Below are positions 34,769 through 42,500 of a DNA stretch of 64,000 bases, in pieces. Position 1 is the stretch's first letter; each line of letters starts with the position of its first letter. A program made the position numbers and the translations under genes. This DNA is from Sandaracinobacteroides sp041909755 (GTDB lineage Bacteria > Pseudomonadota > Alphaproteobacteria > Sphingomonadales > Sphingomonadaceae). The notes beneath the pieces were generated by a model that was not told the origin of the DNA, ran no database searches, and worked only from the letters and a program-made list of their open reading frames with translations. The DNA lies in contig NZ_JAYRCW010000003.1 in the NCBI RefSeq assembly GCF_041909755.1, forward strand, positions 1 to 64,000. The letters are read 5' to 3'.

Positions 34769-35089
34769 ATGAGCAAGGTTCTGGACCGGCTGGAAAACGT
34801 GATCGCCGCCCGCGCGAAAGAGGGCAAGGCGGACAGCAGCTATGTGGCGAAGCAGCTGGCGAAGGGCCGGCTGAAGATCGCGCAGAAGCTGGGCGAGGAA
34901 GCGGTGGAGACGGTGATCGCCGCCCTTGCCGAAGATGATGCGGCGCTGGTGGGCGAAGCGGCGGACCTGCTGTTCCACCTGCTGATCCTGCTGAACCAGC
35001 GCGGTGTCCCGCTGGCGGACGTGCTGGCGGAGCTGGAACGGCGCGAGGGCCTGTCGGGCATCGAGGAAAAGGCGGGGAGAGCGACATGA
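34769..35089 (+). CDS. hisE: Phosphoribosyl-ATP diphosphatase
   Basis: HisE hydrolyses phosphoribosyl-ATP to phosphoribosyl-AMP. The 106-residue helical product has the MazG-like metal motif KLGEEAVETVIAA followed by EAADLLFHLLILL, placing the acidic residues on two helices. The ATG at 34769, 7 bp after hisF, is preferred to an earlier in-frame start at 34733 inside hisF. It is a stand-alone HisE, not fused to HisI. Its end overlaps the HIT gene by four bases (ATGA). Confidence 0.95.
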   Translation: MSKVLDRLENVIAARAKEGKADSSYVAKQLAKGRLKIAQKLGEEAVETVIAALAEDDAALVGEAADLLFHLLILLNQRGVPLADVLAELERREGLSGIEEKAGRAT

Positions 35090-35469
35090 GCGTGACGAAC
35101 GGCGTAGCCTATGACGAGGGCAACATTTTCGCCCGCATCCTGCGCGGCGAAATCCCGGCGAAGCCCGTGTTCGAGAATGAGTTCGCCTTCGCCTTCCACG
35201 ACATCAACCCGCAGGCTCCCGTCCATGTGCTGGTGATTCCGAAGGCGGCCTATGTTTCGATGGCGGATTTCTCTGCCAAGGCCCCGGCCGAGTTTCAGGC
35301 CGGCTTCTGGCGGTCCGTGGGCGAGGTGGCGCGCCAGCTGGGGCTGGAAGGGCCCGGCTATCGCCTGCTGGTGAACGCCGGAACCGACAGCCACCAGGAA
35401 GTGCCGCATCTGCATGTGCATATCTTCGGCGGGCGGCCGCTGGGCCCGATGCTGGTGCGCCACGACTGA
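35086..35469 (+). CDS. HIT (histidine triad) family nucleotide-binding protein
   Basis: A HinT-like nucleotide hydrolase of 127 residues. The triad HLHVHIF carries His108, His110 and His112, with FHDINPQAPVHVLVIPK and LVNAGTDSHQEVPHL upstream, normal for HinT/AMP-lysine hydrolases. ATGA overlap with hisE makes it the last gene of the his operon. HIT genes are common at the end of alphaproteobacterial his operons; the link to histidine synthesis is not established. Confidence 0.93.
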   Translation: MSVTNGVAYDEGNIFARILRGEIPAKPVFENEFAFAFHDINPQAPVHVLVIPKAAYVSMADFSAKAPAEFQAGFWRSVGEVARQLGLEGPGYRLLVNAGTDSHQEVPHLHVHIFGGRPLGPMLVRHD

Positions 35470-35505
35470 GCCGAACCGTGCGTTGACCTTCTTGACCGAA
35501 GCGCC

Positions 35506-35523
35506 GCGAACGGACAGGTTCGC
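35506..35523. promoter_or_regulatory. Dyad upstream of the amino-acid permease
   Basis: GCGAAC-6nt-GTTCGC is a perfect 6-bp inverted repeat in the 110-bp gap before the permease at 35580, just upstream of a TATAAA that could serve as a -10. An operator is suggested by position; the regulator is unknown. Confidence 0.35.
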
Positions 35524-35579
35524 CGCCATATAAATTCACCCGCCGGACGCTGTGCCGCGGGGTTCAGGAAGGGAACCGA

Positions 35580-37163
35580 ATGTCCTGGCGCATCAAGCCG
35601 CTCGACGCCATTCTCGCAACTGCTGAAAAGAAATCCCTCGAACGCACGCTCGGCGCCTGGCAGCTGACCCTTCTGGGGGTCGGCGCCATCATTGGGACCG
35701 GCATCTTCGTTCTCACCTCCGAAGCGGCGCAGAAGGCCGGGCCGGGGATGATGTGGGCCTTCGTCGTCGCCGGCCTCGTCTGTGCCGTCGCCGCGCTCTG
35801 CTATTCCGAAATCGCCTCGATGGTGCCGGTCTCCGGCTCCGCCTATACTTACACCTACGCCGTGATGGGCGAACTGCTGGCCTGGATGGTCGGCTGGGCG
35901 CTGATCCTGGAATATGCCGTCGCCGCGTCGGCCGTTTCGGTCGGCTGGTCGGGCTATTTCGTAGGCCTTCTGGGCAGCTGGGGCGTCACCTTGCCGACAG
36001 ACCTGGTGATGGGCCCCTATGCGGGCGGGCTGGTGAACCTGCCGGCGCTGCTGATCGCGCTGCTGGTGACGGGCCTGCTGCTGATCGGCACCACCGAAAG
36101 CGCACGCGTCAACGCCGTGCTCGTCGCCATCAAGGTGACGGCGCTCACCGTCTTCATCGTGCTGACGCTGCCTGTCATCAATGGCGCCAACTTCCAGCCG
36201 ATGACGCCGAACGGCTGGTTCGGTGCCGGCCATGGCGCCGGACTTGGCGTCGTTGGGGCGGCCGCCTCCATCTTCTTCGCCTATGTGGGCTTCGACGCCG
36301 TTTCGACGGCAGCGGAAGAAACCAAGAACCCGCAGCGCAACGTGCCCATCGGCCTGATGGGCTCGCTTGCCATCTGCACCGTCTTCTATCTGCTGGTGGC
36401 CGCCGGCGCGATCGGCGCGATCGGGGCCCAGCCTGTCAGCGGCCCGAACGGCGAGATCCTTGCCCCCGGCACCCCTGCGCTCGCCGCCCAGTGCCAGGCG
36501 ATCGTTGCCTCTGGCATGACGGAACCGCTGGTGTGCAGCCGCGAAGCGCTGGCCCATGTGCTGCGCGCCATCGGCTGGCAGCGGGTGGGTGACCTGATCG
36601 GCGTCGCCGCGTTCCTGGCGCTGCCGTCCGTCATCCTCATCATGCTGTTCGGCCAGACGCGCATCTTCTTCGTGATGGCGCGCGACGGGCTGCTGCCGGA
36701 AAAGCTTGCCTCCATCCACCCCAAGTGGAAGACGCCGCACATCGTCACGATGATAACCGGTGTCGCGGTTGCGCTGTTCGCGGCCTTCCTGCCCGTGGGC
36801 AAGCTGGCCGATATCTCCAACTCGGGCACGCTGTTCGCCTTCTTCATGGTGGCGATCTCGGTGCTGATCCTGCGCTTCACCCAGCCGGATCGCCACCGGC
36901 CGTTCCGCACGCCCGCCGTGTGGCTCGTGGCTCCGCTCGCCATCCTGGGCACCTTCGGCCTGTATCTGAACCTGCCGTTCGATGCGAAGATGGTGCTGCC
37001 GGTCTGGGGCGCCGTCGGCCTCGTGGTCTATTACCTCTATGGCTATCGCAAGAGCCATGTGGGCCGCGGCATCATCGACGTGCACGAGGATGATCCCGAT
37101 GCCCCGCCGGTGCCCGTGGCTCCGATGCCGGGCGCCCACACACCGGGCGGCAAGGACGCCTGA
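35580..37163 (+). CDS. APC-family amino acid permease
   Basis: A membrane transporter of 527 residues with about 12 hydrophobic helices. TLLGVGAIIGTGIFVLTSEA is the first-helix substrate motif. AGLVCAVAALCYSEIASMVP and SGSAYTYTYAVMGELLAWM follow. This fits the cationic amino acid transporter (CAT/YfnA) branch of the APC superfamily. The insert around 275-335 (GPNGEILAPGTP...) is a large periplasmic loop. The C-terminus is cytosolic and Pro/Asp-rich. It is monocistronic, with a clear terminator behind it. Substrate specificity is inferred from family only. Confidence 0.9.
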   Translation: MSWRIKPLDAILATAEKKSLERTLGAWQLTLLGVGAIIGTGIFVLTSEAAQKAGPGMMWAFVVAGLVCAVAALCYSEIASMVPVSGSAYTYTYAVMGELLAWMVGWALILEYAVAASAVSVGWSGYFVGLLGSWGVTLPTDLVMGPYAGGLVNLPALLIALLVTGLLLIGTTESARVNAVLVAIKVTALTVFIVLTLPVINGANFQPMTPNGWFGAGHGAGLGVVGAAASIFFAYVGFDAVSTAAEETKNPQRNVPIGLMGSLAICTVFYLLVAAGAIGAIGAQPVSGPNGEILAPGTPALAAQCQAIVASGMTEPLVCSREALAHVLRAIGWQRVGDLIGVAAFLALPSVILIMLFGQTRIFFVMARDGLLPEKLASIHPKWKTPHIVTMITGVAVALFAAFLPVGKLADISNSGTLFAFFMVAISVLILRFTQPDRHRPFRTPAVWLVAPLAILGTFGLYLNLPFDAKMVLPVWGAVGLVVYYLYGYRKSHVGRGIIDVHEDDPDAPPVPVAPMPGAHTPGGKDA

Positions 37164-37195
37164 CGTCCGGGGGCAGACCCCGGGCAGACGAAAAG

Positions 37196-37226
37196 AAGGG
37201 CCGGGGCGATCCCCCGGCCCTTTTTC
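37196..37226 (+). terminator. Rho-independent terminator after the permease
   Basis: GGGCCGGGG (37198-37206) pairs with CCCCGGCCC (37212-37220) and is followed by TTTTT; a 5' AA extends the stem. It lies 35 bp after the stop codon. Confidence 0.9.
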
Positions 37227-37480
37227 GTTGGTGGCGGGCGTTCATTGCAATGTCAGCCTTGCTGCCCTATATGCCGCAGTGCAGCGATGGCCTCCGCCCG
37301 AATCCTCGGGCGTGCGAGGAGCCCAGTCGCCGGGGCGCGTGATCGCATCGGATCCGTCCGAACCGACCCCGGGTTTGCCGCTGCACTCCTGAACGACATT
37401 CCTGCCACGCGGGATGTCTGGCCGGCTCAAGCGCGGTTCCATCCGGAACCTGCGCGCGGGTCAGACTTGAAAGACGAGAC
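37227..37480 (+). promoter_or_regulatory. Promoter and long leader of the DEAD-box helicase gene
   Basis: This 254-bp stretch has no gene. TTGCAA (37245-37250) and TATATG (37268-37273), separated by 17 bp, form a credible sigma-70 promoter. Transcription would start near 37280 and leave an untranslated leader of about 200 nt before the TTG start at 37481. Long leaders are known for cold-shock RNA helicase mRNAs. I see no recognisable riboswitch in it. Confidence 0.4.
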
Positions 37481-38953
37481 TTGACCACTTTCGAAAGCCT
37501 GGGCCTCGCCCAGCCGCTCCTCGTTGCCCTGTCCGAAGAGGGCTATGAAACCCCCACCCCCATCCAGAAGCAGGCGATTCCGCCCGCCATGGAAGGGCAT
37601 GATCTGCTGGGCATCGCACAGACGGGCACCGGCAAGACGGCGGCCTTCGCGCTGCCGATCCTGAACTACATCATCAGCAATCCCGCCCCGCGCAAGAAGA
37701 TGGCGCCGCGCGTGCTGGTGCTGGCCCCCACCCGCGAGCTGGCGACGCAGATCGCCGACAGCTTCCGCGCCTATGCCCGCTTCCTGAAGCTGACGGTGCT
37801 GACGGTGTTCGGCGGCGTGCCGATCCCGCGGCAGGAAAAGCAGCTGTTTTCCGGCGCCGACGTGCTTGTCGCGACGCCCGGGCGTCTGCTCGACCTGGTG
37901 GACCGCCGCTCGCTCCTGCTGGACCAGGTGGAAGTGCTGGTGCTGGACGAAGCCGACCAGATGCTGGACCTGGGCTTCATCCACGCCCTGAAGCGCATCG
38001 CGCAGATCCTGCCGCGCCAGCGACAGAGCCTGTTCTTCTCGGCCACCATGCCTGCCTCGATCGCCGATCTGGCGGGGCGCTATCTGGTGAACCCGGTGAA
38101 GGTGGAAGTCACCCCTGTCGCCACCACGGCGGAAAAGGTGCGCCAATATGTGACGCACCTGAACCAGGCGGAAAAGCAGGCGCTGCTGACGCTGACGCTG
38201 CGCCAGCCCGAATTCGCGAAGTGCCTGGTGTTCACCCGCACCAAGCATGGCGCGGACCGTGTGGTGCGCCATCTGGCGGGCGCGGGCATCCGATCAGCCG
38301 CGATCCACGGCAACAAGAGCCAGCCGCAGCGCGAGCGCGCGTTGGACGCCTTCAAGCGCGGCGAGATCGGCGTGCTGGTGGCGACCGACATCGCCGCACG
38401 CGGGATCGACATCGACGCCGTCAGCCATGTGATCAACTTCGAGCTGCCGAACGTGCCGGAGCAATATGTGCACCGCATCGGCCGCACCGCCCGCGCGGGC
38501 CTTGACGGCGTCGCCGTCAGCTTCTGCGCGCCGGATGAGAAGCCCTATCTGAAGGACATCGAGAAGCTGACCCGGCAGAAGGTGGATGTGCTGCCCCTGC
38601 CGGACAACTTCCTGAAGGAAGCCGCCCGCCTGCCCAAGCCCATGCCGGTCGGCAAGGGGCAGGAGCGCGAAGACCATGCCCGGTCCGGCGAAGTCGGCAC
38701 CCATCGCAACGCCCCGCGCCGGTTCGGCGAACGGCCCGGCGGCGGGCGGCGCAGCGGCGGACGCCCGCAGCCGCAGGGCATGGCTGGCCGCGCTGAATCG
38801 GCGGGCGGCGAAGACCGGGCCGCGCATGCGCATCCGGGCGCGGCGCGCGGCGAACGCAAGCCGGGCGGCGGACGCCCCGGCGGCAACCGTCGTCGTGGCG
38901 GCGGTGGCGGTGGTGGCGGCGGGCGCGGCCCGCGCGCGCAAACGCACGGCTGA
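37481..38953 (+). CDS. DEAD-box ATP-dependent RNA helicase (RhlE-like)
   Basis: An RNA helicase of 490 residues. All core motifs are present in order: Q motif GYETPTPIQKQAIP, motif I AQTGTGKTAA, Ia PTRELATQI, II DEADQMLDLGF (DEAD), III SATMP, IV LVFTRTKHGADRVV, V TDIAARGIDI, VI HRIGRTARAG. The tail after residue about 370 is disordered, rich in Arg and Gly (RRGGGGGGGGGRGPR), as in RhlE proteins of this group. It probably acts in ribosome assembly or mRNA decay. The start is a TTG at 37481: the next Met is inside the ATPase domain, so a rare start must be used. It has only a weak GAGA ribosome-binding site. Confidence 0.92.
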   Translation: MTTFESLGLAQPLLVALSEEGYETPTPIQKQAIPPAMEGHDLLGIAQTGTGKTAAFALPILNYIISNPAPRKKMAPRVLVLAPTRELATQIADSFRAYARFLKLTVLTVFGGVPIPRQEKQLFSGADVLVATPGRLLDLVDRRSLLLDQVEVLVLDEADQMLDLGFIHALKRIAQILPRQRQSLFFSATMPASIADLAGRYLVNPVKVEVTPVATTAEKVRQYVTHLNQAEKQALLTLTLRQPEFAKCLVFTRTKHGADRVVRHLAGAGIRSAAIHGNKSQPQRERALDAFKRGEIGVLVATDIAARGIDIDAVSHVINFELPNVPEQYVHRIGRTARAGLDGVAVSFCAPDEKPYLKDIEKLTRQKVDVLPLPDNFLKEAARLPKPMPVGKGQEREDHARSGEVGTHRNAPRRFGERPGGGRRSGGRPQPQGMAGRAESAGGEDRAAHAHPGAARGERKPGGGRPGGNRRRGGGGGGGGGRGPRAQTHG

Positions 38954-38966
38954 ACCGGGCTCTTTC

Positions 38967-38998
38967 GGGGAATGGTCAGCCGTTTCTGGCCATTCCCC
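38967..38998. terminator. Hairpin between convergent helicase and TIR genes
   Basis: GGGGAATGGTCAG (38967-38979) pairs with CTGGCCATTCCCC (38986-38998) through 13 positions with one wobble pair. It lies in the 22-bp gap and the last codons of the TIR gene. There is no T-tract. Confidence 0.5.
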
Positions 38999-39539
38999 AG
39001 AAGATCAGCGCCCAGACCATTCCGAACAGCGCCCAGGCTAACGGAACCCACGCGGGTCTCTGCTCGCCCCGCCGCCTTGTCGGCGTGGATCGCGGATGCA
39101 CGCCCGGCTCCTGCACGGGCAAGCCCCGGATCCGGGCGACTGCGCGTCCAATTGCCTCGATCTCCTGCGCCTCGTCGCCTTCGTTGAGGTCGATCGTCTG
39201 GATCTGGCGGAAGCCCAAGGGCGGAGGTGTGTCGTCGAACCGGACGGGGATCAGACAGCCCCGGTCCCGGCCGTGCATCGCCTCGTCCAGCACCCAGTTG
39301 GATTTGACCGACACGGCGGACCACAGCACGATCACGGCCTCCGCCGCGTTCAGCTCGCGTTCGATCTCTGCCGCGAAATGATGGCCGCCTTCGAGCGCGG
39401 CATCCCACCACACGATGAAGCCCGCTTTTTCCAGGGCATGGGCCAGCCGCTCCACCACATCCCGGTCTTCGCGGGCATAGGAAATAAACAGTCGGACCGG
39501 TGCCTTTCGCCCGGCGGATGCAATGTCGTTGGATGCCAT
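38976..39539 (-). CDS. TIR-domain protein with C-terminal membrane anchor
   Basis: A 187-residue protein. Residues about 14-135 form a TIR domain: LFISYAREDRDVVERLAHAL (alpha-A/beta-A), GFIVWWDAALEGGHHF, AEAVIVLWSAVSVKSNWVLD and RGCLIPVRFDD. Glu86, four residues after Trp82 (NWVLDE), has the spacing of the catalytic W-x-x-x-E seen in NAD-cleaving TIR domains such as SARM1. A Pro/Arg linker leads to one C-terminal membrane helix (about 166-183, WVPLAWALFGMVWALIFWG), placing the domain at the inner face of the membrane. Bacterial TIR proteins serve in anti-phage signalling or as effectors. No defence partner gene is next to it, so its role is open. Confidence 0.85.
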   Translation of the reverse strand: MASNDIASAGRKAPVRLFISYAREDRDVVERLAHALEKAGFIVWWDAALEGGHHFAAEIERELNAAEAVIVLWSAVSVKSNWVLDEAMHGRDRGCLIPVRFDDTPPPLGFRQIQTIDLNEGDEAQEIEAIGRAVARIRGLPVQEPGVHPRSTPTRRRGEQRPAWVPLAWALFGMVWALIFWGMARNG

Positions 39540-39625
39540 GCCGGCAGGCTAGGGCAAATCGGCTCGGTCCGTCCACAGCGGCTTTCACACTGGCGGCGCA
39601 CGCACACCCGGCCTAAGGTCGCGCG

Positions 39626-40087
39626 ATGCGAACCCTGACCCCTTCCGCCGCGCTGATTGCCGCCGCCCTGATCGCCGCTCCCCTGTCCGCCCAGTCCGGC
39701 TGGACCGTCAGCAAGGGAGACGGCACTGCCGCACTCGTTTTCGGCAAGCCCGAAACGACGAACGCCTTCCGGCTTGACTGCTCGGCCAAGGGCACCAGCA
39801 TTTCCACCTGGACAAGGCGGCCGCCGCGCAACGTGACGGAGGGCGAATTTCCCACCCGGCTCAGCCTGTTCCAGGGCAACCGCGAGATCGTGATCGGCTC
39901 GACCGGCCGCGTGCTGCCCGCCGGCGGCACCCGCGTCGACGGCCTGCTGGACAACCCGGCCGCCATCCTGGACGGCATGACCCGCCAGAGCCGCTTCGTT
40001 CTCGTCAGTTTCGCGGGGCGCGGCACCGCGCCCTCGCCTTCGGCAGAGACGCTGCAGCAGTTCCGCGAGGCCTGCCCCAAGGGCTGA
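39626..40087 (+). CDS. Small exported protein of unknown function
   Basis: A 153-residue protein beginning with a signal peptide (1 to about 22, cleavage after APLSA). The mature part is beta-rich, with GDGTAALVFGKPETTNAF and ISTWTRRPPRNVTEG, and one Cys in FRLDCSAKG plus one near the C-terminus (EACPKG) that could form a disulfide. I do not recognise a family. It is divergent from the TIR gene (86 bp between starts) and convergent with the TonB receptor, 13 bp from its end, so it stands alone. Confidence 0.75.
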   Translation: MRTLTPSAALIAAALIAAPLSAQSGWTVSKGDGTAALVFGKPETTNAFRLDCSAKGTSISTWTRRPPRNVTEGEFPTRLSLFQGNREIVIGSTGRVLPAGGTRVDGLLDNPAAILDGMTRQSRFVLVSFAGRGTAPSPSAETLQQFREACPKG

Positions 40088-40100
40088 CGCCAGCGCCGCC

Positions 40101-42203
40101 CTAGAAGCTGATGCGCGCCGTCAGCCGGAAATCGCGGCCCGGCAGCGGCGCATAGTCCTTCAGGAAGCTGGCATGGCGCCGGGCTTCGACGTCGAACAGA
40201 TTGTTCACCGAAGCGATCAGCGACGTCGGGCTCGCATCCCCGAACGGGCGCCAGCTGGCGGACAGGTTCACCAGCGTGAAGGCGGGCGTTTCACTCTCGT
40301 TCGCGGCCACCCGGTCGGCGCGGGTCACATGCTCGGCCTCCAGCCGGCCGCCGAAGCGGCCGCCATTGGCCTCTACCCCGCCGATGAACCGCAGCGGCGG
40401 GATGCGCGGCACCGGGCCGCCGCCGCCCAGGATGTCTGCGCGCACGAAATCGGCCATGCCGGTCAGGTCGATGTCGGTCTCTCCGAAGCTCGCGACCGTC
40501 ATGGCGCCTTCGGCCTCCATCCCCCAATAGCGGGCGCCCGCCTGTGCATAGGCATAGACCGGCAGTTCGTCTGCCTCTTCGCCCGTTGGGTTCAGATAGA
40601 TGAAATTTTCGAACCGGTTGAAGAAGCCCGACAGTTCGAACCGCCAGCCGTCTCCCCGGCCGCGCAGCACCGCCTCAACACCGATGCTGCGCTCCTTGGC
40701 GAGATCCGGGTTGCCGATCTCGTAGCTGCGGGTCGCGGCGTGCGGGCCATCGGAAAACAGCTCCTCGGCTGCCGGCGCACGCTCCGTATAGGCGATGCTG
40801 GCCGCCAGCCGCAGCCCCTCGGCCAGCGGCACCGACCCGCCGACCGAGCCAGACAGGGCGTCGAAGCTGCGCGACACGCCGATCGGCGCGGAGCGGACAT
40901 CGCTGTGTTCGAAGCGCCCGCCCACCTCCACATTCAGGATGCCGAGTTCGAAATTCTGTACCGTGAACAGGCCCAGCTGCTCGGTGATGTTCAGCGGAAC
41001 GACCGCTTCCTCGCCAACCGCCTCGAACCGGCGGGTCATGAACTGGATGCCCGAGGCGCCCTTCCAGCCGCCCCGGTCGCGTTGCACCAGTTCGGCCCGC
41101 GCCTCCAATGCGTTGTTGAAGAAGCTGGTGCCGATCTCGCCGGTGCTTTCCACTTCGTCATGCCGGTAATCCGCCCAGCCGAAGCGGACGTTCAGCGTCT
41201 CGAAGGCGCCGGACATCGGCACCGCCGCCCGCGCGTCGAGGCGGGTCTGCCGCATGTCCAGCCGCACCTCCTCATGCGAATGGCCATGGTCTTCGCCGTC
41301 TTCCCCATGGTCATGGTCATCGTCGTGATCATGGTCGTGCGAGAGGTCCAGGGTACCGGGCACGCCGTAATTGCTCTGCGTGTGCGACAGCGAGACGCCC
41401 ATGCTGCCGCCGCCGTCCGCGATCCAGGAAAGTCCGCCCGCCGCTTCCCAGCTGCGGGCATCGGTGTTGGCGACCCGCCCGCGCGCCTCGGCTTCTTCGG
41501 CGACTTCACCGCCCTGATGCGCGGCTTCCTCGCGCAACCCCTTCGAGAAGATATAGCCGCCCGCGCGATAGTCGCCTGTCTTCAGATAGCTGCCGTCGGC
41601 GTGGGCGACGAGCCCGGTCTGTCCCAGCGGCACGTCGATGGAGGCGGCCGCGCTGCGCTCTTTCGCGGCGCTCGCCAGCGTTCCCATGGCCTCCACATGG
41701 GCCCATTCCTCGGGGATCTCGCGCGCGATGCGCCGGTCCGTCACGTTCACCACGCCACCGATCGCGCCCGATCCATAGAGAAGCGCGGCCGGCCCGCGCA
41801 CCACTTCCACCCGATCCGCCAGCAGCGGATTGATGGCAACCGCATGATCGGCCGAGGCATTGGAGACATCGAAGCTGCCGATGCCGTCTGTCAGGATGCG
41901 CACCCGTTCCGCATCGAAGCCGCGCAGGATCGGTCGGGAGGCGTTGGGGCCGAAGAAGGTGGCGGAAACGCCGGGCTGCCGGGCGAGCGTTTCCCCGATG
42001 GATCCGCGGATGTTGCGCGACAGCGCCTCCCCCTCCAGCACGCCCACCGCTGTCGGCAGGGCGAAACGGTCGCGGGCGAAGGCTGCCGTCACGATGATGT
42101 CGGGCCCGACCGGATCATGAATATCCTGCGGCGCATCCTCTGCCCGAAGGGGGGCAGACACAAGGGCGCAGGACAGCAGCAGGGGGGCGGCAAGGCGGTG
42201 CAT
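40101..42203 (-). CDS. TonB-dependent outer-membrane receptor, probably for zinc (ZnuD-like)
   Basis: An outer-membrane active transporter of 700 residues. A signal peptide (about 1-21) is followed by the plug domain (about 35-160) with DIIVTAAF and RVEVVRGPAALLYGSGAIGGVVN. The rest forms a beta-barrel ending in RDFRLTARISF with the terminal Phe. An external loop at about 286-311 holds eight His among Asp/Glu residues, as in ZnuD-type zinc receptors. A Zur-like palindrome lies 35 bp upstream of the start codon and a hairpin buries the ribosome-binding site. The ATG at 42203 is set by the GGAG 4 nt upstream of CGCC-ATG. Zinc as the substrate is inferred from these two clues. Confidence 0.9.
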   Translation of the reverse strand: MHRLAAPLLLSCALVSAPLRAEDAPQDIHDPVGPDIIVTAAFARDRFALPTAVGVLEGEALSRNIRGSIGETLARQPGVSATFFGPNASRPILRGFDAERVRILTDGIGSFDVSNASADHAVAINPLLADRVEVVRGPAALLYGSGAIGGVVNVTDRRIAREIPEEWAHVEAMGTLASAAKERSAAASIDVPLGQTGLVAHADGSYLKTGDYRAGGYIFSKGLREEAAHQGGEVAEEAEARGRVANTDARSWEAAGGLSWIADGGGSMGVSLSHTQSNYGVPGTLDLSHDHDHDDDHDHGEDGEDHGHSHEEVRLDMRQTRLDARAAVPMSGAFETLNVRFGWADYRHDEVESTGEIGTSFFNNALEARAELVQRDRGGWKGASGIQFMTRRFEAVGEEAVVPLNITEQLGLFTVQNFELGILNVEVGGRFEHSDVRSAPIGVSRSFDALSGSVGGSVPLAEGLRLAASIAYTERAPAAEELFSDGPHAATRSYEIGNPDLAKERSIGVEAVLRGRGDGWRFELSGFFNRFENFIYLNPTGEEADELPVYAYAQAGARYWGMEAEGAMTVASFGETDIDLTGMADFVRADILGGGGPVPRIPPLRFIGGVEANGGRFGGRLEAEHVTRADRVAANESETPAFTLVNLSASWRPFGDASPTSLIASVNNLFDVEARRHASFLKDYAPLPGRDFRLTARISF

Positions 42204-42207
42204 GGCG

Positions 42208-42234
42208 ACTCCGGCAGATACGATTTGCCGGAGT
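42208..42234 (-). promoter_or_regulatory. Hairpin sequestering the ribosome-binding site of the TonB receptor
   Basis: On the minus strand ACTCCGGCA-9nt-TGCCGGAGT is a perfect 9-bp stem. Its 3' arm contains GGAG, the only ribosome-binding site before CGCC-ATG. Folding would therefore block translation. It sits between the Zur-like box and the start codon. Function inferred; perfect pairing is seen directly. Confidence 0.65.
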
Positions 42235-42237
42235 GGT

Positions 42238-42253
42238 ATATGTTACAACATAT
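42238..42253. promoter_or_regulatory. Zur-like operator
   Basis: ATATGTT-AC-AACATAT is a perfect 7-bp inverted repeat. Alphaproteobacterial Zur boxes have the form ATGTTATAACAT with similar half-sites. It lies 35-50 bp upstream of a receptor gene with a His-rich loop, so control by zinc through Zur is a reasonable inference. Confidence 0.7.
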
Positions 42254-42500
42254 CAATGCAAGCCATGTACGCCCCTTGCACAGCGCCGTTCACCGCCCGG
42301 CCCCGGCCTGCGCGGGGGTGAGGCCCCGGCAGAAGGCCGGGCGGTGAAGCGGCAGGTCGGGCCGACCGGCAGTCGGAAGATGCCGGCGCCGGGGGTTCGG
42401 CCCCCGGGCAGTCGTCACGACAGGGGGAGAAGCCCGGCCGTGCGCCCATCAATTTTGCGACCCGCCGGGGCTCATGGCCCCGGCTGAACGTCCGGCCGGG

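Larger units (their letters stand above)
42204..42500. other. 297-bp intergenic region between the TonB receptor and ccrM
   Basis: Besides the Zur-like box and SD hairpin, this gap holds GC-rich hairpins: CCGGGGG-5nt-CCCCCGG (42389-42407) and GCCGGGG C-5nt-GCCCCGGC (42464-42484). The latter lies 17-37 bp beyond the ccrM stop and may end that transcript, though without a T-run. A CCGAC/GTCGG stem is also present near 42362-42377. I see no gene here. Confidence 0.5.
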
